Assembly (NCBI RefSeq): GCF_016765615.1
Contig: NZ_JAESWA010000022.1
Location: forward strand, 831,542 to 895,541
Source: Clostridium paridis
GTDB lineage: Bacteria; Bacillota; Clostridia; Clostridiales; Clostridiaceae
DNA length: 64,000 nucleotides
Reading direction: 5' to 3'
Below, one piece after another: positions 1 through 9,183 of this stretch. How positions within the stretch are numbered: the stretch's first letter is position 1; each line of letters opens with the position of its first letter. Position numbers and translations under genes: made by a program. The notes under the pieces are model-generated. The model worked only from the letters and a program-made list of their open reading frames with translations. It was not told where the DNA came from and ran no database searches.

Positions 1-978
1 GGAAATAATTCCACCAACTATTGCACAACATGGTATTGTTAATACCCAAGTTGATACTATATTTTTAGCAACTCCCCATCTTACTGCTGAAAATCTTTTT
101 GATGCTGATACTCCCATTATAGCTGTAGAAACTATATGTGTAGTACTAACTGGTGCATCTAACATAGTGGCTGTAAAAATAACCGCAGAACTTGATAAAT
201 CAGCTGCAAAACCTGAAGCTGGCGTTAGCTTTGCCATACCACTTCCCATAGTCTTTATAATCTTCCAACCACCTATAGATGTTCCTAATGCCATAGCAGT
301 GGCACATGCAATTTTTACCCATAGAGGAACATGGAACGTTTCTAGATATCCTCCACTAACTAAAGCTAGAGAAATTATACCCATAGACTTTTGTGCATCA
401 TTACTTCCATGATTAAATGCTAAAAAAGCTGCAGAGAATACTTGTGCTTTTAAAAATCCTTTTGTTGCTTTCATTGGCTTTGCTTTTCTAAATACCCAAT
501 TAATTAATGTCATTATTATAAATCCGACTATAAATCCGATTACTGGAGATAAGAATAGCCATAAAACAACTTTCTTAAGAAATGTAGGCCAATTTATTAT
601 ATGTACTGTTCCTGAGAATGCTATTGCTGCTCCGATAAGGCCTCCAATTAATGCATGGGATGAACTACTTGGAATTCCGAAATACCAAGTTATCAAATTC
701 CATAGTATAGCTGCAATTACAGCTGCTAGTACTACTTTTTCTGGTGCTCCTCCTGAAAAAACTATTCCTCCACCAATTGTAGTAGCTACCTTTGTGCTTA
801 TTAAAGCTCCAGTAAAATTTAAGCATGCTGACATAAGTATAGCTTTTTGAGGAGACAATGCTCTTGTAGTAACTGAACTTGCGATAGCATTAGCTGTATC
901 ATGAAACCCATTTATAAAATCAAAAGCTAATGCAAGGATAACTATAATACTCGTAATTACTAATGCTGAATTAAACAT
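1..978 (-). CDS. pit: PiT-family inorganic phosphate permease (partial, C-terminus cut)
   Basis: Low-affinity phosphate:cation symporter of the inner membrane. The 326 visible residues run off the window edge, so the C-terminal part is missing. Seen directly: very hydrophobic segments and both PiT repeat signatures, GFHDTANAIASS near the N-terminus and AFNHGSNDAQKSMG near residue 185, with NDA/HDTAN residues that bind phosphate in this family. The ATG overlaps the end of the upstream DUF47 gene by 8 bases (ATGTTTAA), and a GAAGGAG lies about 12 bases before it inside that gene, so the two are probably translationally coupled. The DUF47-pit pair is a standard phosphate uptake unit. Cation and affinity cannot be read from the sequence. 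Confidence 0.93.
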   Translation of the reverse strand, partial: MFNSALVITSIIVILALAFDFINGFHDTANAIASSVTTRALSPQKAILMSACLNFTGALISTKVATTIGGGIVFSGGAPEKVVLAAVIAAILWNLITWYFGIPSSSSHALIGGLIGAAIAFSGTVHIINWPTFLKKVVLWLFLSPVIGFIVGFIIMTLINWVFRKAKPMKATKGFLKAQVFSAAFLAFNHGSNDAQKSMGIISLALVSGGYLETFHVPLWVKIACATAMALGTSIGGWKIIKTMGSGMAKLTPASGFAADLSSSAVIFTATMLDAPVSTTHIVSTAIMGVSASKRFSAVRWGVAKNIVSTWVLTIPCCAIVGGIIS

Positions 979-1594
979 GTTTCATTACAACTCCTTCAAC
1001 TAAGTTAGCTAAAGTTTCGCAAGAATCTAAAGTTTTCTCTAATTTTTCATAAAGATCTTTCCATACTATTATTTCTATTTCTTTTACATCTGTAGTAAAT
1101 AATTCTCTCATAGCTTCTCTATAAGCGAAATCTCCTTCTGTTTCTAGAAGATTAATTTCCACAATTGATTGTTTAGTATTATTATTCTTTTTAAAATCTT
1201 TAAGCGCTACAAATAATTCTTGTAATTTTACTGCACTTTTATCAATTAATTCAATCATTTTAAAACTTTTTTCTCTACTAGTTTTGATATTATACATTAG
1301 ATATCTTCCAGCTAAATCTTCAATATTATCAATTACGTCGTCTAGCCTATTTGTAATCACTAAGATATCTTCTCTATCTAAAGGTGTAATGAAATTGTTA
1401 TTTAATTCTTCAAATATTCTATGTGCAAGATCATCACCTTTGTGTTCAATATCTTTTAGTTTCAAACTTCTTTCTTCTAAAGTATTTGTGTCTTTTGCGA
1501 AACTTACTAGTTCCTTTGATGCCTCCTGAATTAATTCTGAAAAGTCGATAAATAAATCAAAGAACTTATCGTTTTTAGGTGAAAAGTTAAACAT
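971..1594 (-). CDS. DUF47 / PhoU-like accessory protein of PiT transporter
   Basis: Cytoplasmic all-helical protein of the PhoU-like DUF47 family (Pit accessory protein), 207 aa, the usual length. Seen: the acidic repeat IEHKGDDLAH (about residues 49-58), FITPLDREDI (68-77) and LDDVIDNIEDLAGR (84-97), characteristic metal-coordinating helices of this family. An AAGGA Shine-Dalgarno lies 8 bases before the ATG. It is the first gene of a two-gene unit with pit, overlapping it by 8 bases, and is thought to modulate that permease; the exact mechanism is not settled for the family. Not to be confused with true PhoU of the Pst system, which has two PhoU repeats and sits beside pstB. Confidence 0.92.
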   Translation of the reverse strand: MFNFSPKNDKFFDLFIDFSELIQEASKELVSFAKDTNTLEERSLKLKDIEHKGDDLAHRIFEELNNNFITPLDREDILVITNRLDDVIDNIEDLAGRYLMYNIKTSREKSFKMIELIDKSAVKLQELFVALKDFKKNNNTKQSIVEINLLETEGDFAYREAMRELFTTDVKEIEIIVWKDLYEKLEKTLDSCETLANLVEGVVMKHV

Positions 1595-1880
1595 AATACC
1601 AATCCTTCCTTTTAATTATCACATACTCATAAATAATAACACTCCAATGTTAAGTTTATATTAAGAAAGTTAATATTTCTATATTAAAGTTATGAAAATG
1701 TAAAAAAGATAAATTTTTTTAAATTTAATTATAGTTTAATATATGTAAATATTTACTTTTTAACTTTTTGTTATTATATTGTAGTCTGACTAACAATAAT
1801 TTAATTTACATTAACGAATTTTTGGTCATTATAACCTAAATTTTACCTTAATGTTCTTATTTTTTATAATAAAGTTAACA
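1595..1880 (-). promoter_or_regulatory. Upstream region of the DUF47-pit unit
   Basis: About 286 very AT-rich bases without a gene. On the minus strand TATAAT-like hexamers occur at about 1774-1779 and 1829-1834, but neither has a good -35 box at 16-18 bases. Closer to the gene (about 1652-1692) the minus strand carries four TTAA-containing hexamers, two of them 11 bases apart (TTAATA, TTAACA), loosely like a Pho box. I cannot choose a promoter with confidence. Confidence 0.25.
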
Positions 1881-1910
1881 AAAAAGAGATGGAATAAATC
1901 CATCTCTTTT
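1881..1910 (-). terminator. Rho-independent terminator of the PFOR gene
   Basis: A perfect 11-bp stem AAAAGAGATGG/CCATCTCTTTT with a 7-base loop, read on the minus strand and running into six or more U, begins 14 bases after the oxidoreductase stop codon. Confidence 0.88.
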
Positions 1911-1923
1911 AATTTATTTATGA

Positions 1924-4900
1924 TTATTGGTTAGCTAATTTCTTGTAACCTTCTAATCTTTCCATTGCATCTTTGTAAGTCTTTTCAAATAATGCATCTG
2001 CAGCTTCTGGGAATGCCTTAGCAAGTGAAGAGTATCTAACTTCTCCCATTAAGAATTCTTTAAAGTCTGCTGTTGGTTCTTTAGAATCTAATGTGAATGG
2101 GTTCTTTCCTTGTTCTTTTACTAATGGATTGTATCTGTACATTGACCAGTATCCACAAGCAGTTGCTCTCTTAGCTTCTTCTTGGCTGTTACCCATTCCT
2201 ATTTTTAATCCATGGTTGATACATGGTGCATAACCTATGATTAATGATGGTCCCTTATAAGCTTCTGCTTCAGCAATAGCTTTAAGAACTTGGTTCTTAT
2301 CAGCTCCCATGTTAACTTGAGCTACATATACATAACCATATGTCATAGCCATCATTCCAAGGTCTTTCTTCTTAGTCTTCTTACCACTTGCAGCAAATTT
2401 AGCTATTGCAGCAGTTGGTGTAGATTTTGAAGATTGTCCACCAGTGTTTGAGTAAACTTCTGTATCAAATACGAATATATTTACATCTTCTCCTGAAGCA
2501 AGTACGTGGTCAACTCCACCGTATCCGATATCGTATGCCCATCCGTCTCCTCCGAAGATCCATTGAGATCTCTTAACGAAGTAGTCTTTTTCAGCTAATA
2601 TTTCTTTAGCAGCTTCAGTACCAGATTTTTCTAGAGCAGCAATTAATATTTCAGCTCTATCTCTTGTTCCAGCACCTTCGTTCATATTATCTAACCAATC
2701 TTGTAATTCAGCTTTTGCTGGATCTCCTGCAGCTATTGCAGCTTGAGCTCTTTCAGCTATTCTATCTCTTATAGCCTTAACTCCTAAGAACATACCTAAT
2801 CCATATTCAGCATTATCTTCGAATAATGAATTTGCCCATGCTGGACCTTGTCCTTTATGGTTAACAGTATAAGGAGTTGAAGGAGCAGATCCTCCCCAAA
2901 TTGAAGAACATCCTGTAGCATTAGATATCATCATTCTATCACCAAATAATTGAGTTATAAGCTTAGCATATGGAGTTTCTCCACAACCTGCACAAGCACC
3001 TGAGAACTCAAGTAATGGTTGTTCAAATTGGCTACCTTTTAATGTTAATTTATTCATTGGGTTAGCTTTTGGAGCTACCTTTTCAGTTACATAATCCCAG
3101 TTTGGAAGCTCAACATGTTGAGATTCTTGTGGTTTCATGATTAATGCTTTTCCTGGAGCTGGACATACTTGAGCACAGTTTCCACAACCTGAACAATCTA
3201 ATGGACTTACTGCCATAGTGTAGCTTAGTGGTTCTTCTGTCTTTAATGCCTTAGCTGGAACTAATTTTAATCCTTCTGGTGCTGCTGCTTTTTCAGCATC
3301 TGTTAATAAGAATGGTCTTATTACAGCATGAGGACATACAAATGAACATTGATTACATTGGATACATTTATCAGCTTGCCATTCAGGAACATTTACTGCT
3401 ATTCCTCTCTTTTCGAAAGCTGCAGTACCTTGTTCGAATGTACCATCTTCCATTCCTACAAATGTTGAAACTGGAAGTGAATCTCCTTCTAATCTGTTCA
3501 TTGGTATAACTATATTCTTAACGAAGTCTGATTTCTTTTTAGAATCAACAACTTCTTCATCTACAGCTGTTTTCCAAGCTTCTGGTATATTAATTTCTAC
3601 CATTGATTCGATACCTCTATCGATAGCTGCGTTGTTCATGTTAACAACTTTTTCACCCTTCTTACCATAAGAAGTTACAACAGCATCTTTTAGGTATTTA
3701 ACTGCATCTTCAACTGGGATAATGTTAGCTAGCTTGAAGAAAGCTGATTGCATTATCATGTTGATTCTTCCACCAAGACCTATTTCTTGAGCTATTCCTA
3801 CAGCATTTAAAGTATAGAACTTAATGTTGTTGTTAGCAATAAATCTCTTATATGATGCAGGTAATTTTTCTTCTAACTCTTCTGGAGTCCAGATAGTGTT
3901 TAGTAAGAAAGTTGAACCTGGTTTTAATCCATCAAGTACATTGTACTTATGAACATAAGATTGGTTAGAACATGAAACAAAGTCAGCTTTGTTTATTAAA
4001 TATGGTGATTTAATAGCTTTCTTACCAAATCTTAAGTGAGATACTGTAATTCCACCTGATTTTTTTGAATCATAGAAGAAGTATCCTTGAGCATACATGT
4101 CTGTATGGTCTCCAATAATTTTGATTGCACTCTTGTTTGCTCCAACAGTACCATCTGATCCTAATCCCCAGAACTTACAAGCTGTAGTTCCAGCTGGAGT
4201 AGCATCTATATCTTGAGTAACTTCTAATGAAGTGTTTGTAACATCATCAATGATTCCAATTGTAAATCCATTTTTAGGTGCATCTTGTGCTAAATTAGCA
4301 TAAACTGCAGCAATATGTCCTGGATTTGGATCTTTTGAACCTAAACCGAATCTTCCTCCTACAACTAATGGAGCATCAGTTTGTCCAAAGAATGCATTTC
4401 TTACATCTAAGTATAATGGTTCACCAGCAGATCCTGGTTCTTTTGTTCTATCTAATACAGCTATCTTCTTAACAGTAGATGGGATAGCTTTTAATAATCT
4501 TTCATTAGAGAATGGTCTAAATAATCTTACTTTAACAACACCGACTTTTTGTCCGTTTGCATTTAAGTAATCTACAGTTTCTTCACATACATCTGTAGCA
4601 GAACCCATAGCAACTATTACTCTATCTGCATCTGGTGCACCATAGTAATCGAAGCAGTGATATTCTCTACCAGTTAATTTAGTGATTTCAGCCATATAGC
4701 TTTCAACTGTTTCTGGTAATGCACTATAAAATTTATTAACAGATTCTCTTTCTTGGAAGTAGATATCTGCATTTTGAGCTGTTCCTCTAGTAACTGGGTG
4801 ATTTGGATTTAATGCTCTTTCTCTAAATGCTTTTATAGCATCCCAGTCAACTAACTTAGCTAATTCATCATACTCTAAAACTTCAATTTTTTGAATTTCA

Positions 4901-5430
4901 TGAGAAGTTCTGAAACCATCGAAGAAGTTTAAGAATGGAATTCTTGTTTTAATAGCAGTTAAATGAGCTACTGCTGCTAAATCCATAACTTCTTGTACTG
5001 AGCCTTCAGCTAACATTGCAAAACCAGTTTGTCTTGCAGCCATAACATCTTGGTGATCACCGAATATGTTTAATGAAGATGTAGCTAATGCTCTAGCTGA
5101 TACATGTAAAACTCCTGGTAACATTTCTCCAGCAATCTTATACATATTAGGTATCATTAATAATAAACCTTGTGATGCAGTATAAGTAGTTGTTAATGCT
5201 CCAGCTTGTAATGAACCATGAACTGCTCCAGCTGCTCCAGCCTCTGATTGCATTTCCATAACTCTTACAGGTTGTCCAAATATGTTCTTTCTTCCTTGAG
5301 CTACCCATTCATCAACATGTTCTGCCATTGGTGATGATGGTGTAATTGGATATATTGCAGTAACTTCAGTAAATGCATAAGATATATGAGCTGCTGCAGT
5401 ATTACCATCCATAGTTTTCATTTTTCTCAT
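1924..5430 (-). CDS. nifJ: Pyruvate:ferredoxin (flavodoxin) oxidoreductase, one-chain type
   Basis: Oxidises pyruvate with CoA to acetyl-CoA and CO2, reducing ferredoxin or flavodoxin; central to clostridial fermentation, cytoplasmic. The 1168 aa match the homodimeric one-chain enzyme. Domains seen in order: pyrimidine-binding TPP domain with YPITPSSPMAEH (about 27-38), gamma domain, two-cluster ferredoxin domain with CIQCNQCSFVCP (C689, C692, C695, C699) and CSGCGNCAQVCP (C746, C749, C752, C756), then the pyrophosphate/TPP domain with CAGCGETPY and GDGWAYDIGYGG (about 961-972). AGAGGGG lies 8 bases before the ATG. It follows a flavodoxin gene by 88 bases and ends at a strong terminator, so the electron carrier and the enzyme may be co-transcribed. 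Confidence 0.97.
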   Translation of the reverse strand: MRKMKTMDGNTAAAHISYAFTEVTAIYPITPSSPMAEHVDEWVAQGRKNIFGQPVRVMEMQSEAGAAGAVHGSLQAGALTTTYTASQGLLLMIPNMYKIAGEMLPGVLHVSARALATSSLNIFGDHQDVMAARQTGFAMLAEGSVQEVMDLAAVAHLTAIKTRIPFLNFFDGFRTSHEIQKIEVLEYDELAKLVDWDAIKAFRERALNPNHPVTRGTAQNADIYFQERESVNKFYSALPETVESYMAEITKLTGREYHCFDYYGAPDADRVIVAMGSATDVCEETVDYLNANGQKVGVVKVRLFRPFSNERLLKAIPSTVKKIAVLDRTKEPGSAGEPLYLDVRNAFFGQTDAPLVVGGRFGLGSKDPNPGHIAAVYANLAQDAPKNGFTIGIIDDVTNTSLEVTQDIDATPAGTTACKFWGLGSDGTVGANKSAIKIIGDHTDMYAQGYFFYDSKKSGGITVSHLRFGKKAIKSPYLINKADFVSCSNQSYVHKYNVLDGLKPGSTFLLNTIWTPEELEEKLPASYKRFIANNNIKFYTLNAVGIAQEIGLGGRINMIMQSAFFKLANIIPVEDAVKYLKDAVVTSYGKKGEKVVNMNNAAIDRGIESMVEINIPEAWKTAVDEEVVDSKKKSDFVKNIVIPMNRLEGDSLPVSTFVGMEDGTFEQGTAAFEKRGIAVNVPEWQADKCIQCNQCSFVCPHAVIRPFLLTDAEKAAAPEGLKLVPAKALKTEEPLSYTMAVSPLDCSGCGNCAQVCPAPGKALIMKPQESQHVELPNWDYVTEKVAPKANPMNKLTLKGSQFEQPLLEFSGACAGCGETPYAKLITQLFGDRMMISNATGCSSIWGGSAPSTPYTVNHKGQGPAWANSLFEDNAEYGLGMFLGVKAIRDRIAERAQAAIAAGDPAKAELQDWLDNMNEGAGTRDRAEILIAALEKSGTEAAKEILAEKDYFVKRSQWIFGGDGWAYDIGYGGVDHVLASGEDVNIFVFDTEVYSNTGGQSSKSTPTAAIAKFAASGKKTKKKDLGMMAMTYGYVYVAQVNMGADKNQVLKAIAEAEAYKGPSLIIGYAPCINHGLKIGMGNSQEEAKRATACGYWSMYRYNPLVKEQGKNPFTLDSKEPTADFKEFLMGEVRYSSLAKAFPEAADALFEKTYKDAMERLEGYKKLANQ

Positions 5431-5475
5431 TTTGTTGACCCCTCTTTCTAAATGGTAAAATGATTTATTTTATTA

Positions 5476-5500
5476 TGATTCTAAAATAATTTTTTAGATT
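5476..5500. other. AT-rich imperfect inverted repeat between flavodoxin and PFOR
   Basis: GATTCTAAAA and TTTTAGATTC flank a 5-base centre with one mismatch. Without a clear U-run it is a weak attenuator or processing site at best. It lies in the 88-base gap between the two genes. Confidence 0.3.
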
Positions 5501-5518
5501 CATAGAAAAAACTTTTTT

Positions 5519-5944
5519 CTATTCGGCAAGTTTTCTACCGAATTCCTTTGCTAAATCTAATTCATCTTGATCTGGTGATTCTTTCACAGCAAGTTCTCCG
5601 ATAACATCAAAGTCATAGTCTTTCATTCTGTTAGACCATTCTTGCATAAATGCGCCGTTATCCCATCCATATGAACCAAATAAAACAAGTTTCTTATTAC
5701 CGTTAGGTAATAACTTAAATTCATTTACAAAAGGTTCCATTTCCTTTTGTTCTATTCTGTTGTTATCCATAGAAGGACTACCTAAAGCTACGCTATCTGC
5801 TTCTGTTATATCAGAAATTTTTGCATCTGCAACATGTTTTATTAACACCTCTGCTCCTGCTTCTTTAGCACCTTCAGTAATAGCATTGGCTAAAACTTCA
5901 ACATTTCCGCCATTACTCCAATAAATGATACTCACTTTTTTCAT
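5519..5944 (-). CDS. Flavodoxin
   Basis: Short-chain FMN-binding electron carrier, 141 aa. Seen: an N-terminal beta strand then the phosphate-binding loop YWSNGGNVEVLA (family form T/SxTGNT, here degenerate as SNGGNVE), the SPSMDNN loop, and FGSYGWDNG with the tryptophan/tyrosine that stack on FMN. The frame can be opened 9 bases upstream at a GTG, but that GTG lies inside the Shine-Dalgarno GAGGTG; the ATG six bases after it is the proper start. It lies directly upstream of the pyruvate oxidoreductase, which suggests it accepts electrons from that enzyme, a known role for flavodoxin when iron is scarce. A separate promoter sits upstream. Confidence 0.93.
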   Translation of the reverse strand: MKKVSIIYWSNGGNVEVLANAITEGAKEAGAEVLIKHVADAKISDITEADSVALGSPSMDNNRIEQKEMEPFVNEFKLLPNGNKKLVLFGSYGWDNGAFMQEWSNRMKDYDFDVIGELAVKESPDQDELDLAKEFGRKLAE

Positions 5945-6022
5945 ATATAGCACCTCGTTTTGTTAAATAATTAACAATTCGTTTGTTTAAGCTTATTTCC
6001 CACATGGAAACTCACAATACTA

Positions 6023-6050
6023 ATTATATATCATGGAAAATATTTTGCAA
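6023..6050 (-). promoter_or_regulatory. Probable sigma-A promoter for flavodoxin (and PFOR)
   Basis: TTGCAA and a perfect TATAAT separated by 16 bases on the minus strand, about 70 bases upstream of the flavodoxin Shine-Dalgarno. Confidence 0.5.
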
Positions 6051-6228
6051 GTTTCATATTAAAAGAAATATTAAGCGTTTATACTAGTCTAGCTTCATTT
6101 TACCAACCTTCTGCCTAAATTTCTACAAATTGCTCAATAATTTAACTTTATTTCATATTTTTAAAGGAATACTCGTTTTTCTTTAAATTTTCTCAATCTT
6201 TAGACAAATTAGCTAATTTGCCTTTCAA

Positions 6229-7296
6229 TTACTTTTTCATATTATCCATTATTACATTTATTATTGCCTCTACACCATTGCTCATACTGCTCTTTCTCAT
6301 AGCATTCTTTAGAACAGTTCCCTCTTTTTTCAACCTCTGTATGGATTCAAAAAGAGTATCTTTATTTAAGTTTTCCTCTTCAAGCACTAAGCAAAATCCC
6401 TCTTTTTTAAAAGAATTAGCATTTAAGATTTGATCTCCCCTACTAGCTTTCTTTGATAAAGGTATTAATAACATAGGCTTTTGAAGTGATAAAAATTCAA
6501 ATATGGAGTTAGAGCCAGCTCTTGAAACTACATAATCTGAGCTTTTCATTAGGTGTGATAGTTCATTAGATACATACTCAAATTGAGCATAACCTTCAAT
6601 TTTATCTAGTGACTTATCAAAGTTTCCTTTACCACATATATGAATAATATTGAACTCTTTTAATAATTCATCTAATTTTTCTCTTAGTGCATCATTAATA
6701 ACTTTAGATCCTAAACTTCCACCCATTACCAAAATTATAGGTTTATTGGTCTTAAATCCAGCAATATTCTTTCCTTTAATAATATCTCCATTTATAATAT
6801 CGTCTCTTATGGGAGAACCTGTAAGTACCCCCTTATTATTTTTCACATAATTTAAGCTTTCTGGAAATGTAACACATAATTTATTACAAAATGGAGCACT
6901 TAATTTATTAGCAAGTCCTGGTGTAATATCGGACTCATGTGCAACAACAGGAATCTTTTTTATAGTTGCTGCCATTACAACTGGAACAGCAACAAATCCA
7001 CCCTTAGAAAATACTACATTAGGTTTTTCTTTAGATAATATTTTTAATGCTTCAAACAATCCTTTAGCTACTTTGAAAGGATCTGAGAAGTTTTTAAAAT
7101 CAAAATATCTCCTCAATTTACCAGAACTAATAGAATAATATTGTATTTTTTCCTTCTCAATTATCTCCTTTTCAATTCCATCTTTACTACCAATATACTT
7201 TATCTCAAAACCTTTTTGTTTAAGTTTTGGTACCAATGCAAGATTCGGAGTTACATGGCCAGCTGTTCCTCCACCCGTCATAATTATCTTATACAA
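6229..7296 (-). CDS. murG: UDP-GlcNAc:lipid I N-acetylglucosaminyltransferase MurG
   Basis: Adds N-acetylglucosamine to lipid I to give lipid II at the inner face of the membrane, the last cytoplasmic step of peptidoglycan precursor synthesis. 355 aa, normal length. Seen: the N-terminal glycine loop GGGTAGH (8-14), second glycine-rich loop VMGGSLGS near residue 190, and the C-terminal donor-site stretch [12 protein letters not shown] with KPMLLIPL. The start is a TTG with GGGAG nine bases upstream; no in-frame ATG before the first glycine loop leaves a complete protein. It stands alone, outside a division/cell-wall cluster, as is usual in clostridia. Confidence 0.96.
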   Translation of the reverse strand: MYKIIMTGGGTAGHVTPNLALVPKLKQKGFEIKYIGSKDGIEKEIIEKEKIQYYSISSGKLRRYFDFKNFSDPFKVAKGLFEALKILSKEKPNVVFSKGGFVAVPVVMAATIKKIPVVAHESDITPGLANKLSAPFCNKLCVTFPESLNYVKNNKGVLTGSPIRDDIINGDIIKGKNIAGFKTNKPIILVMGGSLGSKVINDALREKLDELLKEFNIIHICGKGNFDKSLDKIEGYAQFEYVSNELSHLMKSSDYVVSRAGSNSIFEFLSLQKPMLLIPLSKKASRGDQILNANSFKKEGFCLVLEEENLNKDTLFESIQRLKKEGTVLKNAMRKSSMSNGVEAIINVIMDNMKK

Positions 7297-7333
7297 AAAA
7301 TCATCTCCCTTTGACTAACTAAACCTACATTAT

Positions 7334-7363
7334 ATTATATTTTTGCTTATGACTTTATAACAA
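7334..7363 (-). promoter_or_regulatory. Probable promoter of murG
   Basis: TTGTTA and TATAAT with an 18-base spacer on the minus strand, about 38 bases before the TTG start. A second TATAAT overlaps just downstream. Confidence 0.45.
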
Positions 7364-7401
7364 AAGATATTCATATATATTTTTCTAGTATAGGTTAAAC
7401 T

Positions 7402-9174
7402 CTACATTAATTTTATAGACTCAATTTTAATTTGAATTGATTTATTATCCTTGTATTCATTAATACTTGGATAATATACCACTGCACATTTAATATTACA
7501 ATAACTACTCTCTTCAATTTCTATAGCTTTTTCTTTTCCATATTTTCCAAATAGCATTTCTCTAAACTCTTCTCCAATATTAAATGCTATTCCGGAAATA
7601 TTTTTGTTATTACCAAAACTAAAACTTACTCTAATTGAATTTTTATCTGCACCAATAAACCAAATTCGCTTAATAAAAATACCCTTTTCTCCAAAAAGAG
7701 GTTTAGGATTTCCTTTTCCAAATGGAGCTAGTGCCTCTAGCTCTTCTATAATTTCAAAACTTATTTTTTCAAATGATAATTTTGTATCTATTTTAATTTC
7801 AGGAACTAAGTCCTCATCTGTTAATTTGCAATTCTCTAATAATTTTTCTCTAAGAAGTGGTAGCTTTTCTTCTTTAATAGAAAGCCCAGCTGCCATTGGG
7901 TGACCCCCAAATTTTGAAATTATCTCTTTACACTTAGATAGTTCCTTATACATATCGTATTTTTCTATGCTTCTTCCTGACCCCTTAGGCATATCTTTTC
8001 CAGAAGTCATTATTATAGCTGGAACATTATATTTCTCTCTAACTCTTCCTGCTACTATTCCTGCAAGGCTTTCATGAATAGAAGGTTCATATATGAGCAT
8101 AACTTTATCATTCTCATACCCTCCATTTTTAATTTTATCGATTACCTTCTCTAAGCTTTCACTTGTCATCTCTTGTCTTTCTCTATTTAACTCTAGCAAT
8201 CTTTTAGCTAATTCACTTGCCTCCACTTCATCTTTACACATTAATAACTCTAATGCTACATCTGCAGTTTCTAATCTTCCAGTAGCATTTATGCAGGGGC
8301 CTAGTATAAATCCCAAATGATATTCATTTATATTTTTATCCTTTAAATTATTAGCTTCAATTAACGCTTTTAATCCTAAATTATCTGTTTTATTTAATTT
8401 TTTAAGACCTTCCTTAACTATAATTCTATTTTCTCCTAGCAAATCCACTACGTCACAAACTGTGGCTATAGTTACAACTTCTATTAAATAATCCATTTCC
8501 TTTGACTCAATTCCTAATTCCATGGCTAGAGAACAAATAAATTTATAGGCGATACCTGCTCCGCATAGAACTTTAAAAGGATATCTACACTCTTTCTGTT
8601 TAGGATTTATAATTGCATCTGCTGGCGGAAGCTTTTCCTCATTTATCCCTTGTAAATTTTCTATGAAAGGTACATCGTGGTGATCTGTCACTACTACTGT
8701 CATTCCTAGACTTTTCGCATAATCAATTTCTTCATATGCAGATATACCATTATCACATGTAATAATAAATTCGTATCCTTCTTCATGAAGTTTCTTTATT
8801 CTATCTAAATTCATTCCATATCCTTCATTTTCTCTGTGAGGAATATGATATGAAACTATTGCACCACATGCTTTTAACCCACTTAGCAACACATAAGTGG
8901 AACTTACCCCATCACAATCATAATCACCATATACGAGTATAGGAACTTTTTTTATAATTGCTTCTTTAATTAATTGCACGCCCTTATCCATATCTTTCAT
9001 AAGAATTCCATCATGAAGATCCTTTAATTCCCCATATAAAAATTCATTTGCTTGATCCTTAGTACTTATTCCTCTATTTTCAAGAATGGTACCTATATAT
9101 TCTGGTATTTCTAATTGCTTATAAAGAAAATTCTTCTTTTCTGAAGAGCTTCTCATAGTCCACTTATCGTTCAT
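7402..9174 (-). CDS. recJ: Single-stranded-DNA-specific exonuclease RecJ
   Basis: 5'-3' single-strand DNA exonuclease of the DHH superfamily used in recombination and repair. 590 aa, within the family range. Seen: motif I VYGDYDCDGVSS with DYDCD at 84-88, motif III VVTDHHDVP with DHH at 164-166, the C-terminal DHHA1 glycine motif GGHPMAAGL near residue 420, and an OB-like C-terminal part. AAGGAG lies 6 bases before the ATG, which sits 9 bases after the stop of the M16 peptidase gene, so the two form an operon. Confidence 0.95.
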   Translation of the reverse strand: MNDKWTMRSSSEKKNFLYKQLEIPEYIGTILENRGISTKDQANEFLYGELKDLHDGILMKDMDKGVQLIKEAIIKKVPILVYGDYDCDGVSSTYVLLSGLKACGAIVSYHIPHRENEGYGMNLDRIKKLHEEGYEFIITCDNGISAYEEIDYAKSLGMTVVVTDHHDVPFIENLQGINEEKLPPADAIINPKQKECRYPFKVLCGAGIAYKFICSLAMELGIESKEMDYLIEVVTIATVCDVVDLLGENRIIVKEGLKKLNKTDNLGLKALIEANNLKDKNINEYHLGFILGPCINATGRLETADVALELLMCKDEVEASELAKRLLELNRERQEMTSESLEKVIDKIKNGGYENDKVMLIYEPSIHESLAGIVAGRVREKYNVPAIIMTSGKDMPKGSGRSIEKYDMYKELSKCKEIISKFGGHPMAAGLSIKEEKLPLLREKLLENCKLTDEDLVPEIKIDTKLSFEKISFEIIEELEALAPFGKGNPKPLFGEKGIFIKRIWFIGADKNSIRVSFSFGNNKNISGIAFNIGEEFREMLFGKYGKEKAIEIEESSYCNIKCAVVYYPSINEYKDNKSIQIKIESIKLM

Positions 9175-9183
9175 TATTTCTCC

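Noticed and set aside
6205-6220. Perfect palindrome CAAATTAGCTAATTTG after murG
   Set aside because: No U-run follows and no neighbouring promoter; AT-rich palindromes of this size are common here.
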